Origin: Paraburkholderia piptadeniae
Lineage (GTDB): Bacteria; Pseudomonadota; Gammaproteobacteria; Burkholderiales; Burkholderiaceae
Assembly (NCBI RefSeq): GCF_900007165.1
Contig: NZ_CYGY02000032.1
Location: 248,001 to 312,000 of the forward strand
Reading direction: 5' to 3'
DNA: 64,000 nt
The notes beneath the pieces were generated by a model that saw only the letters and a list, made by a program, of their open reading frames with translations, was not told the origin of the DNA and did not search any database. A program made the translations under genes and the position numbers. Shown one piece after another: positions 1 to 10,124 of the stretch; the stretch's first letter is position 1; each line of letters starts with the position of its first letter.

Positions 1-108
1 TAATCTTAGGGTTGTGGATTCGCGTGCCGTGGGCAACCCGCCTGTCGGCAGCGTACGAAAACCGTTGCAAGCCACTGAGCAACACTGCGTCCGACGCAAG
101 GAGAGACC

Positions 109-807
109 ATGAACGAATATCCCTATAACTTCGGCCGGGGCGGTTCCGTCACCACGGCCGAAACCCGCAACCGCGTACTGCGCAACACCTATTGGCTGCT
201 CGCGCTGTCGATGGTGCCGACGGTAATCGGCGCGTGGGTGGGCGTCGCGACCGGCTTCTCGCTGTTCGCCGCGACCAGCCCGGCCATGAGCATGCTCGCG
301 TTCTTCGCGATCGCCTTTGGCTTCATGTTCGCGATCCAGAAGACGAAAGACAGCGCCGCCGGCGTATTCGTGCTGCTCGGCTTCACGTTCTTCATGGGCC
401 TGATGCTGTCGCGGCTGCTCAGCTTCATTCTCGGCTTCACGAACGGGCCGTCGCTGATCATGCTCGCGTTCGGTGGCACTGGTGTGATCTTCGCCGCCAT
501 GGCGACGGTCGCCACAGTCAGCAAGCGTGACTTCTCGGGCCTCGGCAAATGGCTGTTCGTCGGCGTGATCGTGCTGCTGCTGGCGATGGTCGCGAACCTG
601 TTTCTGCAACTGCCCGCGTTGATGCTGACGGTGTCGGTGCTCGCGATCGTCATCTTCTCGGCTTACATGCTGTTCGACGTGCAGCGCGTCGTGAACGGCG
701 GCGAGACGAACTACATCACGGCCACGCTGGCGATTTACCTCGACCTGTACAACGTGTTCGTGAATCTGCTCGCGATCCTCGGCATCTTCGGCGGCAACCG
801 TAACTGA
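109..807 (+). CDS. Bax inhibitor-1 (BI-1/YccA) family membrane protein
   Basis: The 232-residue product is almost entirely hydrophobic, with about seven predicted membrane segments from residue 28 to the end. A conserved-looking Asp and Asn stand in the last helices (FDVQRVVNGGETNYI, near residue 190), which is the usual shape of the bacterial YccA/YbhL branch of the BI-1 family. In that family the E. coli protein YccA modulates the membrane protease FtsH; a role as a calcium leak channel is known only for other members. The ATG is preceded by a good ribosome site (AAGGAGAG, about 98-105). It stands alone, converges with the metallo-hydrolase operon and is closed by a hairpin at 837-862. The family call is firm; the exact job in this organism is not. 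Confidence 0.9.
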   Translation: MNEYPYNFGRGGSVTTAETRNRVLRNTYWLLALSMVPTVIGAWVGVATGFSLFAATSPAMSMLAFFAIAFGFMFAIQKTKDSAAGVFVLLGFTFFMGLMLSRLLSFILGFTNGPSLIMLAFGGTGVIFAAMATVATVSKRDFSGLGKWLFVGVIVLLLAMVANLFLQLPALMLTVSVLAIVIFSAYMLFDVQRVVNGGETNYITATLAIYLDLYNVFVNLLAILGIFGGNRN

Positions 808-836
808 TTGCCTCGGCGCCTGAGCCAAAACGAAAC

Positions 837-862
837 GCCCGTGACGAGCAATCGTCACGGGC
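837..862. terminator. Bidirectional terminator hairpin between the BI-1 gene and the leftward operon
   Basis: A perfect 10-bp stem (GCCCGTGACG with CGTCACGGGC) has a 6-nt loop. It is followed by GCTTT on the plus strand and by GTTTCGTTTT on the minus strand. It lies between two convergent genes, so it probably ends both transcripts. The U-run is better for the minus-strand operon. Confidence 0.7.
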
Positions 863-916
863 GCTTTGCTGTCTACGTATCGAAGACCGCGAGCGCTGCG
901 GCAACGACCCGGATTA

Positions 917-1690
917 TCAGAGACTCAGCCAGCCGAACCCTTCGCTTTGCGTCGCGACCACCACTTCCGTCGCCGCCGCGCCGAGCACGGTCGCCATTGC
1001 CGCTTGCGCGAGCTCCGGCAGATTGTTCTGCTGACTCAGGTGCGCCGCAACCAGATGCCGCAGCTTCGAGCGATCCAGTGATGCAAGGATTTCCGCCGCC
1101 GCGTCATTGTTCAGATGCCCATGATTGCCGCCGATCCGCGCTTTCAGCGATGGCGGATAACGCGAAGCCGCAAGCATTTGCACATCGTGATTGCATTCGA
1201 GCACGAGCCCGTCGCAGCCGCTCAGCACGGCGCTGATATGCGGCGTCGACGTACCGACGTCCGTCAGCACGCCCAGGCGCGACGCGCCATCCGAAAACAC
1301 GTATTGCAACGGCTCGCGCGCATCGTGCGGAACGGTGTACGGCAACACGCTCAGATCGCCGATCGCGACGCTTTCGTCGCTCCACATCACATGCAGATCG
1401 ACATTGGCTTCGTCCGCGCCGACGGCGCGCGCGGTGCCCCAGCTCATGTAGAGCGGAATCGACAGCTTGCGGGCGAGCGTCAGCGCGCCGCCGATGTGGT
1501 CGCTGTGTTCGTGGGTGATGAGAATGGCGTCGACTTCATCGACGCCCGCTCCCAGCCGCTCCAGCCGCCGGGCGATTTCCTTCGCCGAGAAGCCGCAGTC
1601 CAGCAGAACCCGCGTGGTGGTCGCCCCGCTTCGGGCCTCGACCAGCAATGCATTGCCTTCACTGCCGCTTCCCAGACTGGCGAATCGCAC
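917..1690 (-). CDS. MBL-fold metallo-hydrolase, YycJ/WalJ-like
   Basis: The 257-residue metallo-beta-lactamase-fold hydrolase has the metal-binding motif HEHSDH at residues 60-65 and the N-terminal GSGSEGN turn typical of the YycJ (VicX/WalJ) branch. Members are cytoplasmic metal-dependent hydrolases, some linked to DNA repair and cell division; the substrate here is unknown. The start chosen is GTG at 1690. The frame stays open upstream into bamC, but GTG lies only 8 bp after the bamC stop, is preceded by AAGGCGGG, and its first residues (RFASLGSGSEGN) match the family N-terminus. It is the last gene of the leftward train and is probably co-transcribed with bamC. Confidence 0.85.
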   Translation of the reverse strand: MRFASLGSGSEGNALLVEARSGATTTRVLLDCGFSAKEIARRLERLGAGVDEVDAILITHEHSDHIGGALTLARKLSIPLYMSWGTARAVGADEANVDLHVMWSDESVAIGDLSVLPYTVPHDAREPLQYVFSDGASRLGVLTDVGTSTPHISAVLSGCDGLVLECNHDVQMLAASRYPPSLKARIGGNHGHLNNDAAAEILASLDRSKLRHLVAAHLSQQNNLPELAQAAMATVLGAAATEVVVATQSEGFGWLSL

Positions 1691-1698
1691 GACCCGCC

Positions 1699-2847
1699 TT
1701 AGTTCAGTTGCGCGTGCAGCAGCGACACGATGCGCTGCGCGTCCGACGACGTATCCACCTGGCCGTTTGCATCGACGACGGCGACCTGCGTCAACATGTC
1801 GCTCTTCGAGCGCACGTTCACGAGAAACTCGTGGGCATCTTTCTTCGTGCTCTTGTCGCTGTAGAACAGCTTGCCGAAAATGCCGTCGCGCTTGAGTTCC
1901 TGCATCGAATCCGCGTAACGCACGTAGTAAATGCCCTTTTCGCGATCGCGGTTGTCGACAGTGAAGTTCGTGCGATCGAGCGCGAGGCCCACACGCAGCC
2001 AGGCGCGATCGAACGATTCGGGCAGATCCAGCGTCGCGCCGCCCGCGCTGCTGCCGAGCTGCGCCTGTGCCGTCGACGGACGCGCGTCCGTCAGCAATTG
2101 CTTCGATTGCACGTCGGTGAGGCCGAACTTCTGCATCAGCTTGGCGAGGAACTCGGCTTCCAGCGCCGGATCGCGCGGACGCTCGACCCAGCGCGACGAC
2201 GTCTTGTCCTGTCCCGTCAGCACCTCTTCCATCGCGGCGTGTGTGATCGAAATGTCGCTCGCGCCTGTCGCGTCGCGCGAGACCAGCGTGCGGAAGCTGT
2301 CGCGCGTACCCGACGAGTACGCGAAATCGATCACCTTGCCAACCGTGCGGCGGAACCAGTCGTCCGGAATATTCGCGCGGTTCTCGGCCCAGTCGGTGGC
2401 CATGATGCCCGTCGTCGGCGCGTCGGTCTTCAGCGAGAAGCCGTTCTCCGTCCAGAATTCCTTCAGCTGCGGCCACAGCTGTTCCGGCGTACGGCCGTCG
2501 ACGACCAGCCAGCGGCGATCGCCGTCGCGCTCGACGTGCATGCCGAGCGGGTCTTGCGCGTTCGGCACGCCTTCCGTCAGATTGCCCGCCTGCGTCTTCG
2601 CCCGCTGCGGCGCGCCGCCGAGCGCCGTGCCCACGGGCGGCGCCACGTAACGCTGGTCGATCTGCGCAGCCGTCAGATCGCTCGGCACGGCGAGCGGCGG
2701 CGCGCTCGTCGTGTCCTTGTAATTCACGCGGTCCGACGCGAGCACGTCGTTCAGCGATTCGCAGCCAGAAAGCGACACAACCGTGCCAGCCGCAAGCGTC
2801 AACGCCGCCAGGCGCGTTGCGTGGAGGGAAAGTGCGGAACGTTTCAT
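1699..2847 (-). CDS. bamC: Outer membrane assembly lipoprotein BamC (NlpB/DapX)
   Basis: This is a 382-residue lipoprotein. The signal peptide ends in a lipobox (SLSGC) with the acylated cysteine at residue 29. The unstructured N-terminal stretch and two following helix-grip domains match BamC, an accessory subunit of the BAM complex that inserts beta-barrel proteins into the outer membrane. It follows dapA, the same dapA-nlpB arrangement known from E. coli, which supports the call. The dapA stop and bamC start are 105 bp apart. Length is slightly above E. coli BamC (344 residues). Confidence 0.9.
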   Translation of the reverse strand: MKRSALSLHATRLAALTLAAGTVVSLSGCESLNDVLASDRVNYKDTTSAPPLAVPSDLTAAQIDQRYVAPPVGTALGGAPQRAKTQAGNLTEGVPNAQDPLGMHVERDGDRRWLVVDGRTPEQLWPQLKEFWTENGFSLKTDAPTTGIMATDWAENRANIPDDWFRRTVGKVIDFAYSSGTRDSFRTLVSRDATGASDISITHAAMEEVLTGQDKTSSRWVERPRDPALEAEFLAKLMQKFGLTDVQSKQLLTDARPSTAQAQLGSSAGGATLDLPESFDRAWLRVGLALDRTNFTVDNRDREKGIYYVRYADSMQELKRDGIFGKLFYSDKSTKKDAHEFLVNVRSKSDMLTQVAVVDANGQVDTSSDAQRIVSLLHAQLN

Positions 2848-2952
2848 GGGGTCCTTCGTGAAGCTAAACGCGCTGCCTGGTTCGGTGCGGGACCGGGGGC
2901 GATATCGACGTCAGTTGAAAAAATGCCGGGAGGCGCCTGAAACCTCAGGCGC

Positions 2953-3861
<909 letters not shown>

Positions 3862-3903
3862 GAAACGCCATGAATTTGTTCAATAAACTGCGATTGTAGC
3901 GGA

Positions 3904-4518
3904 TTAACCGGCCAAATCGTAACGCGGGGGAAGACCCGTATTATCCCTTTTGACCGATCCGTCGTGCTCGCGAATCGCGCAGATCCGCTGGATGTAGGCG
4001 GGGCGCGGTTCCGCGAGGAAACCGTCCTGAAATGCAACGACACGTAACTTTCCGCGCACCGCGTCGAGCAGTTCGCCGGGCGCGAGCAGAAATGCCGGGT
4101 TCGACGGCTTGCCGACGGTTTCGTTGCCCCGCGCGAAGGTTTCGTAGATCAGCACGCCGGCGGGCGCCAGCGCGTCCAGCAATTGGGGAAAGAGCGGACG
4201 ATGCAGATAGTTGGTCACGATGACGGCCGCGAAGCGCGCATCGGCGGCAAGCGGCCATGGGCCGTTTTCGATGTCGGCGGCGAGCGTCGTGATGCCGCAA
4301 ACGCCGTCCATCGACGCCAATGCGGCCGCATCTCGGTCGATGGCTGTCACGGGATGGCCGCGCGACGCGAAAAACCGCGCATGGCGCCCTGCGCCCGACG
4401 CCACGTCGAGCACCGCGCCGCCGCCTTCTACCAGATGCGCCCAGCGCTTCACCCAGCGCGACGGCTCGCCGATGGCCACATGGCTTGCGCTATGCACGCC
4501 GGGAAGCTCGCCGCTCAT
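3904..4518 (-). CDS. Class I SAM-dependent methyltransferase
   Basis: The 204-residue protein has a Rossmann-type methyltransferase core. SAM-binding motif I is VLDVASGAGRHA (about residues 38-49), followed by an acidic residue at the end of strand 2 (AIDRDAAAL). The substrate cannot be told from sequence; it resembles the TehB-like small methyltransferases. An open frame extends to 4650 inside trpS. I chose the ATG at 4518, which sits 19 bp after the trpS stop, because the upstream extension is Arg-rich shadow sequence. It lies between trpS and dapA in the same leftward train. Confidence 0.8.
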   Translation of the reverse strand: MSGELPGVHSASHVAIGEPSRWVKRWAHLVEGGGAVLDVASGAGRHARFFASRGHPVTAIDRDAAALASMDGVCGITTLAADIENGPWPLAADARFAAVIVTNYLHRPLFPQLLDALAPAGVLIYETFARGNETVGKPSNPAFLLAPGELLDAVRGKLRVVAFQDGFLAEPRPAYIQRICAIREHDGSVKRDNTGLPPRYDLAG

Positions 4519-4537
4519 CGTCCGCCTGTCGCTGGCA

Positions 4538-5740
4538 TCAGGTGTACGCGAGGCCCATCGCCTCGCGCACGTCGCGCATCGTCTCCGATGCGAAACGGCG
4601 CGCCTTGTCGCAGCCGTCGGCGACGATCGCGCGCAACAGGGACGGATCATCCATGTACTTCTGTGCGCGTTCGAGCATCGGCTGCTGCTCGCGCAGGATA
4701 CCCTCGATCACCGGCTGCTTGCATTCGAGGCAGCCGATGCCCGCCGAGCGACAGCCCTTCTGCACCCAATCATGCGTGTCCTTGTCGGTGTAGACCTGAT
4801 GCAACTGCCACACCGGGCACTTGTCGGGATCGCCCGGATCGGTGCGGCGCACGCGCGCCGGGTCGGTCGGCATCGTGCGGACTTTCTTCGTGATCGTCTC
4901 CGCGTCCTCGCGCAGACCGATCGTGTTGCCGTACGACTTCGACATCTTCTGGCCGTCGAGGCCCGGCATCCGCGACGCTTCCGTCAGCAGCACCTGCGGC
5001 TCGACCAGGATGATCTTGCGCGAGCCTTCGAGATAGCCGAACAGGCGCTCGCGATCGCTCATCGACAGGCTCTGCGACTCCTGCAACATCGCGCGCGCCT
5101 GTTCGAGCGCTTCGTCGTCGCCTTCCTGTTGATACGCGTTCCGCAGTTCGTGATACAGCTTCGAGCGCTTGCCGCCGAGCTTCTTCGCCGCTTCCATCGC
5201 CTTCTCTTCGAAGCCCGGCTCGCGGCCGTACAGATGGTTGAAGCGGCGCGCGATTTCGCGCGTCATTTCGACGTGCGGCACCTGGTCTTCGCCGACGGGC
5301 ACGAGCGACGCGCGGTATAGCAGAATGTCGGCTGCCATCAGCACGGGATAGCCGAGGAAGCCGTAGGTCGACAGATCCTTGTCCTTCAGCTTCTCGATCT
5401 GCTCCTTGTACGTCGGCACGCGTTCGAGCCAGCCGAGCGGCGCGCTCATGCCGAGCAGCAGCGACAGCTCCGCATGCTCGGGCACGCGGCTCTGGATGAA
5501 GAGCGTTGCCTGCGCCGGATCGATGCCCGACGCGAGCCAGTCGATCAGCACTTCCCACACGTTCTTTTCAATCACCTCGGGCGTTTCGTAGTGGGTCGTC
5601 AGCGCATGCCAGTCGACCACGCAGAAAAAGCACGGATACTCGGACTGCAGACGCACCCAGTTTTTCAGCACGCCGTGATAGTGGCCGAGGTGCAGCGAGC
5701 CGGTAGGCCGCATGCCGGAGAAGATACGGTCGGGGTACAT
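4538..5740 (-). CDS. trpS: Tryptophanyl-tRNA synthetase
   Basis: This class I aminoacyl-tRNA synthetase charges tRNA-Trp. The HIGH signature appears as HLGH at residues 17-20 after GMRPTGS, and KMSKS is at 265-269. The protein has 400 residues, about 65 more than E. coli TrpS. The extra length comes mainly from a charged segment around residues 180-245, between the Rossmann half and KMSKS, which I believe is shared by other Burkholderia TrpS proteins. It starts 9 bp after the stop of the M50 protease gene, so the two are probably co-transcribed. Confidence 0.96.
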   Translation of the reverse strand: MYPDRIFSGMRPTGSLHLGHYHGVLKNWVRLQSEYPCFFCVVDWHALTTHYETPEVIEKNVWEVLIDWLASGIDPAQATLFIQSRVPEHAELSLLLGMSAPLGWLERVPTYKEQIEKLKDKDLSTYGFLGYPVLMAADILLYRASLVPVGEDQVPHVEMTREIARRFNHLYGREPGFEEKAMEAAKKLGGKRSKLYHELRNAYQQEGDDEALEQARAMLQESQSLSMSDRERLFGYLEGSRKIILVEPQVLLTEASRMPGLDGQKMSKSYGNTIGLREDAETITKKVRTMPTDPARVRRTDPGDPDKCPVWQLHQVYTDKDTHDWVQKGCRSAGIGCLECKQPVIEGILREQQPMLERAQKYMDDPSLLRAIVADGCDKARRFASETMRDVREAMGLAYT

Positions 5741-5749
5741 GGTTTTGAT

Positions 5750-6412
5750 TTAGAAAAGCGAAACGAGAGGAGTCAGGATAGCCGTGACGGCTTCATAGCC
5801 GATATTCACGAGCGGACGCAGCCAGAAGCGCGTCAACGTGCCCGTCATCACAAGCGCCATCACGATGAAAAAGCCATAGGGCTCGAGGCGCGCCAGCATC
5901 ATCGCCGGACGCACGGGCAGCAGCGCCGTCAGCACGCGTCCGCCGTCGAGCGGCGGCAGCGGAAAGAGATTGAGCACGCCGAGCACGAGATTCACGCCGA
6001 CGCCCGCGGCCGCCATGCGCGTGAAGAACGGCTCATCGAAGTGCATGAGGGCGAGCGACACGCCGAACACGCCCCACACGAGCGCCTGAACGAAGTTGCA
6101 CACCGGGCCCGCGAGCGCGACCCACAGCGAACCCCAGCGCGGATTGCGCAGATTGCCGAATGCGACGGGCACGGGCTTCGCGTAGCCGAACATGAACGCG
6201 CCGCTCGTGGCGAAGTAAAGCAGCAGCGGAATGAAGATCGTGCCGAGCGGGTCGATGTGCCGCATCGGATTGAACGAAACGCGCCCGAGCACGTAAGCGG
6301 TGTTGTCGCCGAGCATGCGCGCGACGTAGCCGTGCGCAGCCTCATGCAGCGTGATCGCGAAGATCACGGGCAGTGCGTAGACGACAATGGTTTGTATCAG
6401 GGAGGAATCCAT
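5750..6412 (-). CDS. Site-2-protease-like M50 family membrane metalloprotease
   Basis: The 220-residue integral membrane protein has about six hydrophobic segments. The zinc motif HEAAH is at residues 23-27 in the first helix, and the third-ligand motif PLDGGR is at 154-159, both diagnostic of M50 intramembrane proteases of the short YwhC/Rv type without PDZ domain. The substrate is unknown. It sits immediately upstream of trpS (9-bp gap) in the leftward train. This M50-trpS neighbourhood is, from memory, common in beta-proteobacteria. Confidence 0.88.
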   Translation of the reverse strand: MDSSLIQTIVVYALPVIFAITLHEAAHGYVARMLGDNTAYVLGRVSFNPMRHIDPLGTIFIPLLLYFATSGAFMFGYAKPVPVAFGNLRNPRWGSLWVALAGPVCNFVQALVWGVFGVSLALMHFDEPFFTRMAAAGVGVNLVLGVLNLFPLPPLDGGRVLTALLPVRPAMMLARLEPYGFFIVMALVMTGTLTRFWLRPLVNIGYEAVTAILTPLVSLF

Positions 6413-6470
6413 ATTGCTCTATTGTAACAACGCCGCCTTGCGGCCCTGTCGGCTTTCGCTCATGTCGCGA

Positions 6471-7106
6471 TCACGCCGTCTCTTCGAGACCGAACGGCGC
6501 GAGCGAGCCGCGGCCCGCACGCACCAGCACGGGCTCTTCGCCCGTCAGGTCGATCACCGTCGACGGCTCGCACGGACACGCGCCGCCGTCGATCACCAGA
6601 TCGAGCTGTTTTTCGAGCCTTTCGCGGATTTCTTCCGGATCGTTCAGTGGCTGCGTTTCGCCCGGCATGATCAGCGTCGTGCCGAGCAGCGGCTGGCCGA
6701 GTTCTTCGAGTATCGCCAGCGTGATTGCATGGTCCGGCACGCGCAGGCCGATCGTCTTGCGCGACGGATGCGACAGGCGGCGCGGCACTTCCTTGGTCGC
6801 CTGCAGCACGAACACGTAGGGGCCGGGCGTCACCGATTTGATCAGACGGTATTGGCGGTTGTCGACGATCGCGAAGTTCGCCAGCTCGGACAGATCGCGC
6901 ACGAGGAGCGACAGCAGCTGCCGCTCGTCGATGCCGCGGATGCGCCGCACGCGGTCGACGGCGTTCTTGTTGTCGAGCTGGCACGCGAGCGCGTAGCTCG
7001 AATCGGTCGGCAGCGCGACCACGCCGCCGCTTTCGATGATCTGGGCTGCCTGCTTGATCAGACGCGGCTGCGGATTGTCCGGATGAAGCCGAAAGTATTG
7101 GGACAT
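6471..7106 (-). CDS. YciO/YrdC/Sua5-domain protein (L-threonylcarbamoyladenylate synthase family)
   Basis: The 211-residue protein has a YrdC domain over most of its length (ALPTDSSYALAC at about 30-41, SVTPGPYVF, SRKTIGLRVPD). Sua5/YrdC enzymes make threonylcarbamoyl-AMP for the t6A37 tRNA modification. The N-terminus (SQYFRLHPDNPQ) resembles the YciO branch, which overlaps in activity but is not the essential enzyme in E. coli. The start chosen is the ATG at 7106; a GTG at 7148 in the same frame is possible. It follows the PHP phosphatase gene, the same pairing as yciV-yciO in E. coli. Confidence 0.85.
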   Translation of the reverse strand: MSQYFRLHPDNPQPRLIKQAAQIIESGGVVALPTDSSYALACQLDNKNAVDRVRRIRGIDERQLLSLLVRDLSELANFAIVDNRQYRLIKSVTPGPYVFVLQATKEVPRRLSHPSRKTIGLRVPDHAITLAILEELGQPLLGTTLIMPGETQPLNDPEEIRERLEKQLDLVIDGGACPCEPSTVIDLTGEEPVLVRAGRGSLAPFGLEETA

Positions 7107-7185
7107 GATGTCGGTCAGGAAGTCGGGGAACAGCGACAGCGTACCCACGCAGCGCGCGTGCCCGCGCGCCGGCGCGATTCAGAGC

Positions 7186-8016
7186 TTACAGCCAACGTTC
7201 CCAGACTGGCTTCAGATCGGACGGCAGCGGCGGCAGGCTGCCCAGTTCGACGCGGCCTTCACCCGCCGCGTGGAAATCGGACCCGCGCGATGCCTCGAAG
7301 CCGAAGCGACGCGCGACGTCCGCATATTCGCGGTATTGATCGGGCGTGTGGCTGCCCGTGACGACTTCGATCGCCTTGCCGCCGAGATCGATGAACTCGG
7401 CGAACAACGCGTCGAATTCGGTCGGCGTGTACGCGTAGCGGCCCGGGTGCGCGATCACCGCTTCGCCGCCCGCAGCCTTGATCCACGTGATCGCATCGGC
7501 GAGCTTCGACCAGCGATGCGGCACATAGCCCGGCTTGCCTTCACCGAGAAAACGCGAGAACACGTCCTGCGTATCCTTCGCGTAGCCATGCTCGACCATG
7601 AAGCGCGCGAAATGCGTGCGCGAGATCATGTCGGGATTCGACACGTATTTCAGAGCGCCTTCATACGCATCGGGAATGCCGAGCGTGGCCAGCTGCGCGC
7701 CAATCGCTTCGGCCCGCGCGGCGCGGCCGTTGCGCGTGCGATAGAGCCCGTCGAGCAATTCCTTGCAGGTGGGATCGACATGCAGGCCGACGATGTGAAT
7801 CGTGCGCGACGCCCACGTCACCGAAATCTCGACGCCGTCCAGATACTGCATGCCGAGCGCCTCGGCGGCCTCGCGCGCCTCCGCCTGACCGCCTACTTCG
7901 TCGTGATCGGTCAGCGCCCACAGCGTCACGCCGCCCGTATGCGCGCGGCGCGCGACGTCGGCGGGCACAAACGCGCCGTCGGACACAGTGGAATGGCAAT
8001 GCAAGTCGGCGTTCAT
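7186..8016 (-). CDS. PHP-domain 3',5'-nucleoside bisphosphate phosphatase / RNase AM-like
   Basis: The 276-residue PHP-domain phosphoesterase has the metal-site motifs DLHCHS at residues 4-9 and TDHDE near 36-40, then further His/Asp ligands (HPGRY, and DFHAAG near the C-terminus). Characterised relatives (YciV/Rnm in E. coli, a Chromobacterium enzyme) hydrolyse 3',5'-nucleoside bisphosphates and trim RNA 5' ends one nucleotide at a time. Cytoplasmic; no signal peptide. Gene order with the following YciO-like gene supports the orthology. The 79-bp gap to that gene suggests one transcript. Confidence 0.88.
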   Translation of the reverse strand: MNADLHCHSTVSDGAFVPADVARRAHTGGVTLWALTDHDEVGGQAEAREAAEALGMQYLDGVEISVTWASRTIHIVGLHVDPTCKELLDGLYRTRNGRAARAEAIGAQLATLGIPDAYEGALKYVSNPDMISRTHFARFMVEHGYAKDTQDVFSRFLGEGKPGYVPHRWSKLADAITWIKAAGGEAVIAHPGRYAYTPTEFDALFAEFIDLGGKAIEVVTGSHTPDQYREYADVARRFGFEASRGSDFHAAGEGRVELGSLPPLPSDLKPVWERWL

Positions 8017-8102
8017 CGTCGTCTGGATAAGCTGAACGTCTCATTCTACTGCAACGCAGTAAGCAAACGCAGAGGAATCACCGGCCCAATCGGCGACGCG
8101 CG

Positions 8103-8999
8103 CTACGTGCAAAAGCCTTCGATCAGCGCGGCGACGTGCTCGGGCTGATCGTGATGAACCATGTGGCCCGCTTCGTCGATGAACGCTTCGCGCCAGTCGG
8201 CAAACGCGCTGAAGCGCGCCTTGAATTCGTCGAGCGGAATGTCGCCCGCCAGCATCGAGAGCGTCGGCGATGCCGTCGCTTCCACGTGCAGCACCTTCGC
8301 GCGCACGTTCGCCCAGACGGCCATCACTTCGTCGAGCCGGTACAGCAGCGGCCCGCGGATCTTGTGCGCCGGGTCGGCGAGCAGGACGTAGCCACCCTCG
8401 CCGTCCGGCTTCGACCAGTGCTGCGCGAGAAAGCCCGCGCGCTGCGGGGCCAGCCGCGCATTGGTCTTGATCAGGCGCGCGGCAACATCGTCGAGCGTCG
8501 CGTATGAACGCAGCGACGGCGGCTCGCGCAATTCGTCGAGCCACGTCGCGAGCCGCCGCGGCAGTTGCGATGGCTTCGACGGCGCGAGCCCGAACCCTTC
8601 CAGGTCGACCACGCGACGCACCCGCTCCGGCCGCACGCCCGCGTATAGACAGACGACGTTCGCGCCCATGCTGTGCCCGACGAGGTTCACTTCGCCCGTC
8701 GGCGCGTAGTGGTCGACCAGCGCGTCGAGGTCGGCCAGGTACTCCTGGAACCAGTAGTGGCCGCCGCCTCTCTCCGCGACGGGCCAGTCGGACAGCCCAA
8801 AGCCGCGCGCATCGGGCGCGATCACCTGCCAGTCGCCGGCGAGCGCATCGACGACGAACTGAAACGATGCGGCGACATCCATCCAGCCATGCAGCATGAA
8901 GAGCGTCGGCGCATCGGGGTTGCCCCAGCGGCGCACGTGCAGGCGCACGCCGCGCACGGTGACGAATTCGGAAACGGAGGGATTCAAATGACGATCCAT
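8103..8999 (-). CDS. Alpha/beta-fold hydrolase
   Basis: This is a 298-residue alpha/beta hydrolase. The oxyanion HGW motif is near residue 37, the nucleophile elbow GHSMG has Ser110, and the likely catalytic His is near 279 in DEAGHMVHH. The Asp of the triad is expected around 240-250. No signal peptide. Substrate cannot be inferred. It is the first gene of the leftward train and its upstream region (9000-9077) is short and separates it from the DUF455 gene, which is also leftward. Confidence 0.85.
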   Translation of the reverse strand: MDRHLNPSVSEFVTVRGVRLHVRRWGNPDAPTLFMLHGWMDVAASFQFVVDALAGDWQVIAPDARGFGLSDWPVAERGGGHYWFQEYLADLDALVDHYAPTGEVNLVGHSMGANVVCLYAGVRPERVRRVVDLEGFGLAPSKPSQLPRRLATWLDELREPPSLRSYATLDDVAARLIKTNARLAPQRAGFLAQHWSKPDGEGGYVLLADPAHKIRGPLLYRLDEVMAVWANVRAKVLHVEATASPTLSMLAGDIPLDEFKARFSAFADWREAFIDEAGHMVHHDQPEHVAALIEGFCT

Positions 9000-9077
9000 G
9001 GCACGGCCTGAAAAGAATGATCGTTCGATTATATAGAGATAGCCACGCCGCCGTGCGTGGGCGGGTGGAAGTCCGCT

Positions 9078-9932
9078 TCAGTCGTCGATGCGCGGCTGCG
9101 TTTCGAGGCCGGCCAGCGCCGCCAGTTCCTCCTCTTCAAAACCGGCGCTGCGCCGCGCTTCGAAATTGAAGGGCCCGCGCAACTTCGGCGCGCGATAGTC
9201 ATCGGACAGACGCAGATAGGTCTGATGCGCGTCGACGCCCGCCTCGTCGCACAGATGTCGGAACCAGCGGTTGCCGATCAGCACATGGCCGATCTCGTCG
9301 CGCAGGATCACGTCCAGGATCGCCGCCGACGCATGATCGCCCGCCTGTTGCAGCCGCGCGCGGATCGGCGGCGACGCATCGAGGCCGCGCGCCTCCAGCG
9401 TGCGCGGCACGAGCGCCATGCGGGCGAGCACGTCGCCGCGCGTGCGCTCGCACATGTCCCACAGGCCGTCGTGCGCAGGAAAGTCGCCATACGCGTGGCC
9501 GAACTCCGCAAGCCTCGCGGATAGGAGCGAAAAGTGATGCGCTTCCTCCGACGCGACCTTCATCCAGTCGACGTAAAACGCCTCCGGCATGCCGCCGAAG
9601 CGCCACACGGCGTCGAGCGCCAGATTGATCGCGTTGAACTCGATATGCGCGAGCGCGTGCAGCAGCACCGCGCGCCCTTCCGGCGACTGCATGCTGCGCC
9701 GCCCGAGCTTGCGAGGCTCGACGAGTTCGGGACGCGCGGGACGCCCAGGCAGCCCGGCAGGCTCATCCAGCACCCGTCCCGGCGACACGGCCGACGTACC
9801 GCCCTGCACGCGCGCATAGAGGGCCTGCGCCGCTGCGACCTTCGTCGCGGGCACGCGCTCGCCCAGCACGGCCAGCGCTTCGGTGCGGGCGCAAATCGGG
9901 GCGTCGGAACGGGGGGAATCGGGAGAATGCAT
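9078..9932 (-). CDS. Ferritin-like DUF455 family protein
   Basis: The 284-residue protein has a helical ferritin-like arrangement of possible di-metal ligands: HIEF at 96-99, EEAHH at 129-133, and later RDEIGH near 220. This is the pattern of the DUF455 family, which has no established biochemical role that I know of. It is divergent from the gamma-carbonic anhydrase gene across a 192-bp gap that should hold both promoters. Cytoplasmic by sequence. The family call is good; any oxidase or hydroxylase function would be inference from the metal-site pattern. Confidence 0.85.
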   Translation of the reverse strand: MHSPDSPRSDAPICARTEALAVLGERVPATKVAAAQALYARVQGGTSAVSPGRVLDEPAGLPGRPARPELVEPRKLGRRSMQSPEGRAVLLHALAHIEFNAINLALDAVWRFGGMPEAFYVDWMKVASEEAHHFSLLSARLAEFGHAYGDFPAHDGLWDMCERTRGDVLARMALVPRTLEARGLDASPPIRARLQQAGDHASAAILDVILRDEIGHVLIGNRWFRHLCDEAGVDAHQTYLRLSDDYRAPKLRGPFNFEARRSAGFEEEELAALAGLETQPRIDD

Positions 9933-10124
9933 GGTGCGTTACGGAGCGATACGTGAAAAAGGGCAGACAGTGATGCCGCCACGGCCTGGCGCGCGCGCGC
10001 TTATTGCACAACCGTTTACAATACGCGATCCGACCATGCAGCGCGGGATGCCGCCATCGCGCGCAACGTGCCGCACCGGCCGCCGATGCGCGCCGGCAAG
10101 GCGTCCGACGACCGAGGAGACACT

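Noticed and set aside
2842..2952. Lysine riboswitch around dapA
   Set aside because: The gap on this side is downstream of dapA, and the upstream gap is only 42 bp, too short for the element.
9994..10022. Promoter TTGCAC/TACAAT upstream of the gamma-carbonic anhydrase gene
   Set aside because: The two hexamers are only 7 bp apart, too close for sigma-70.
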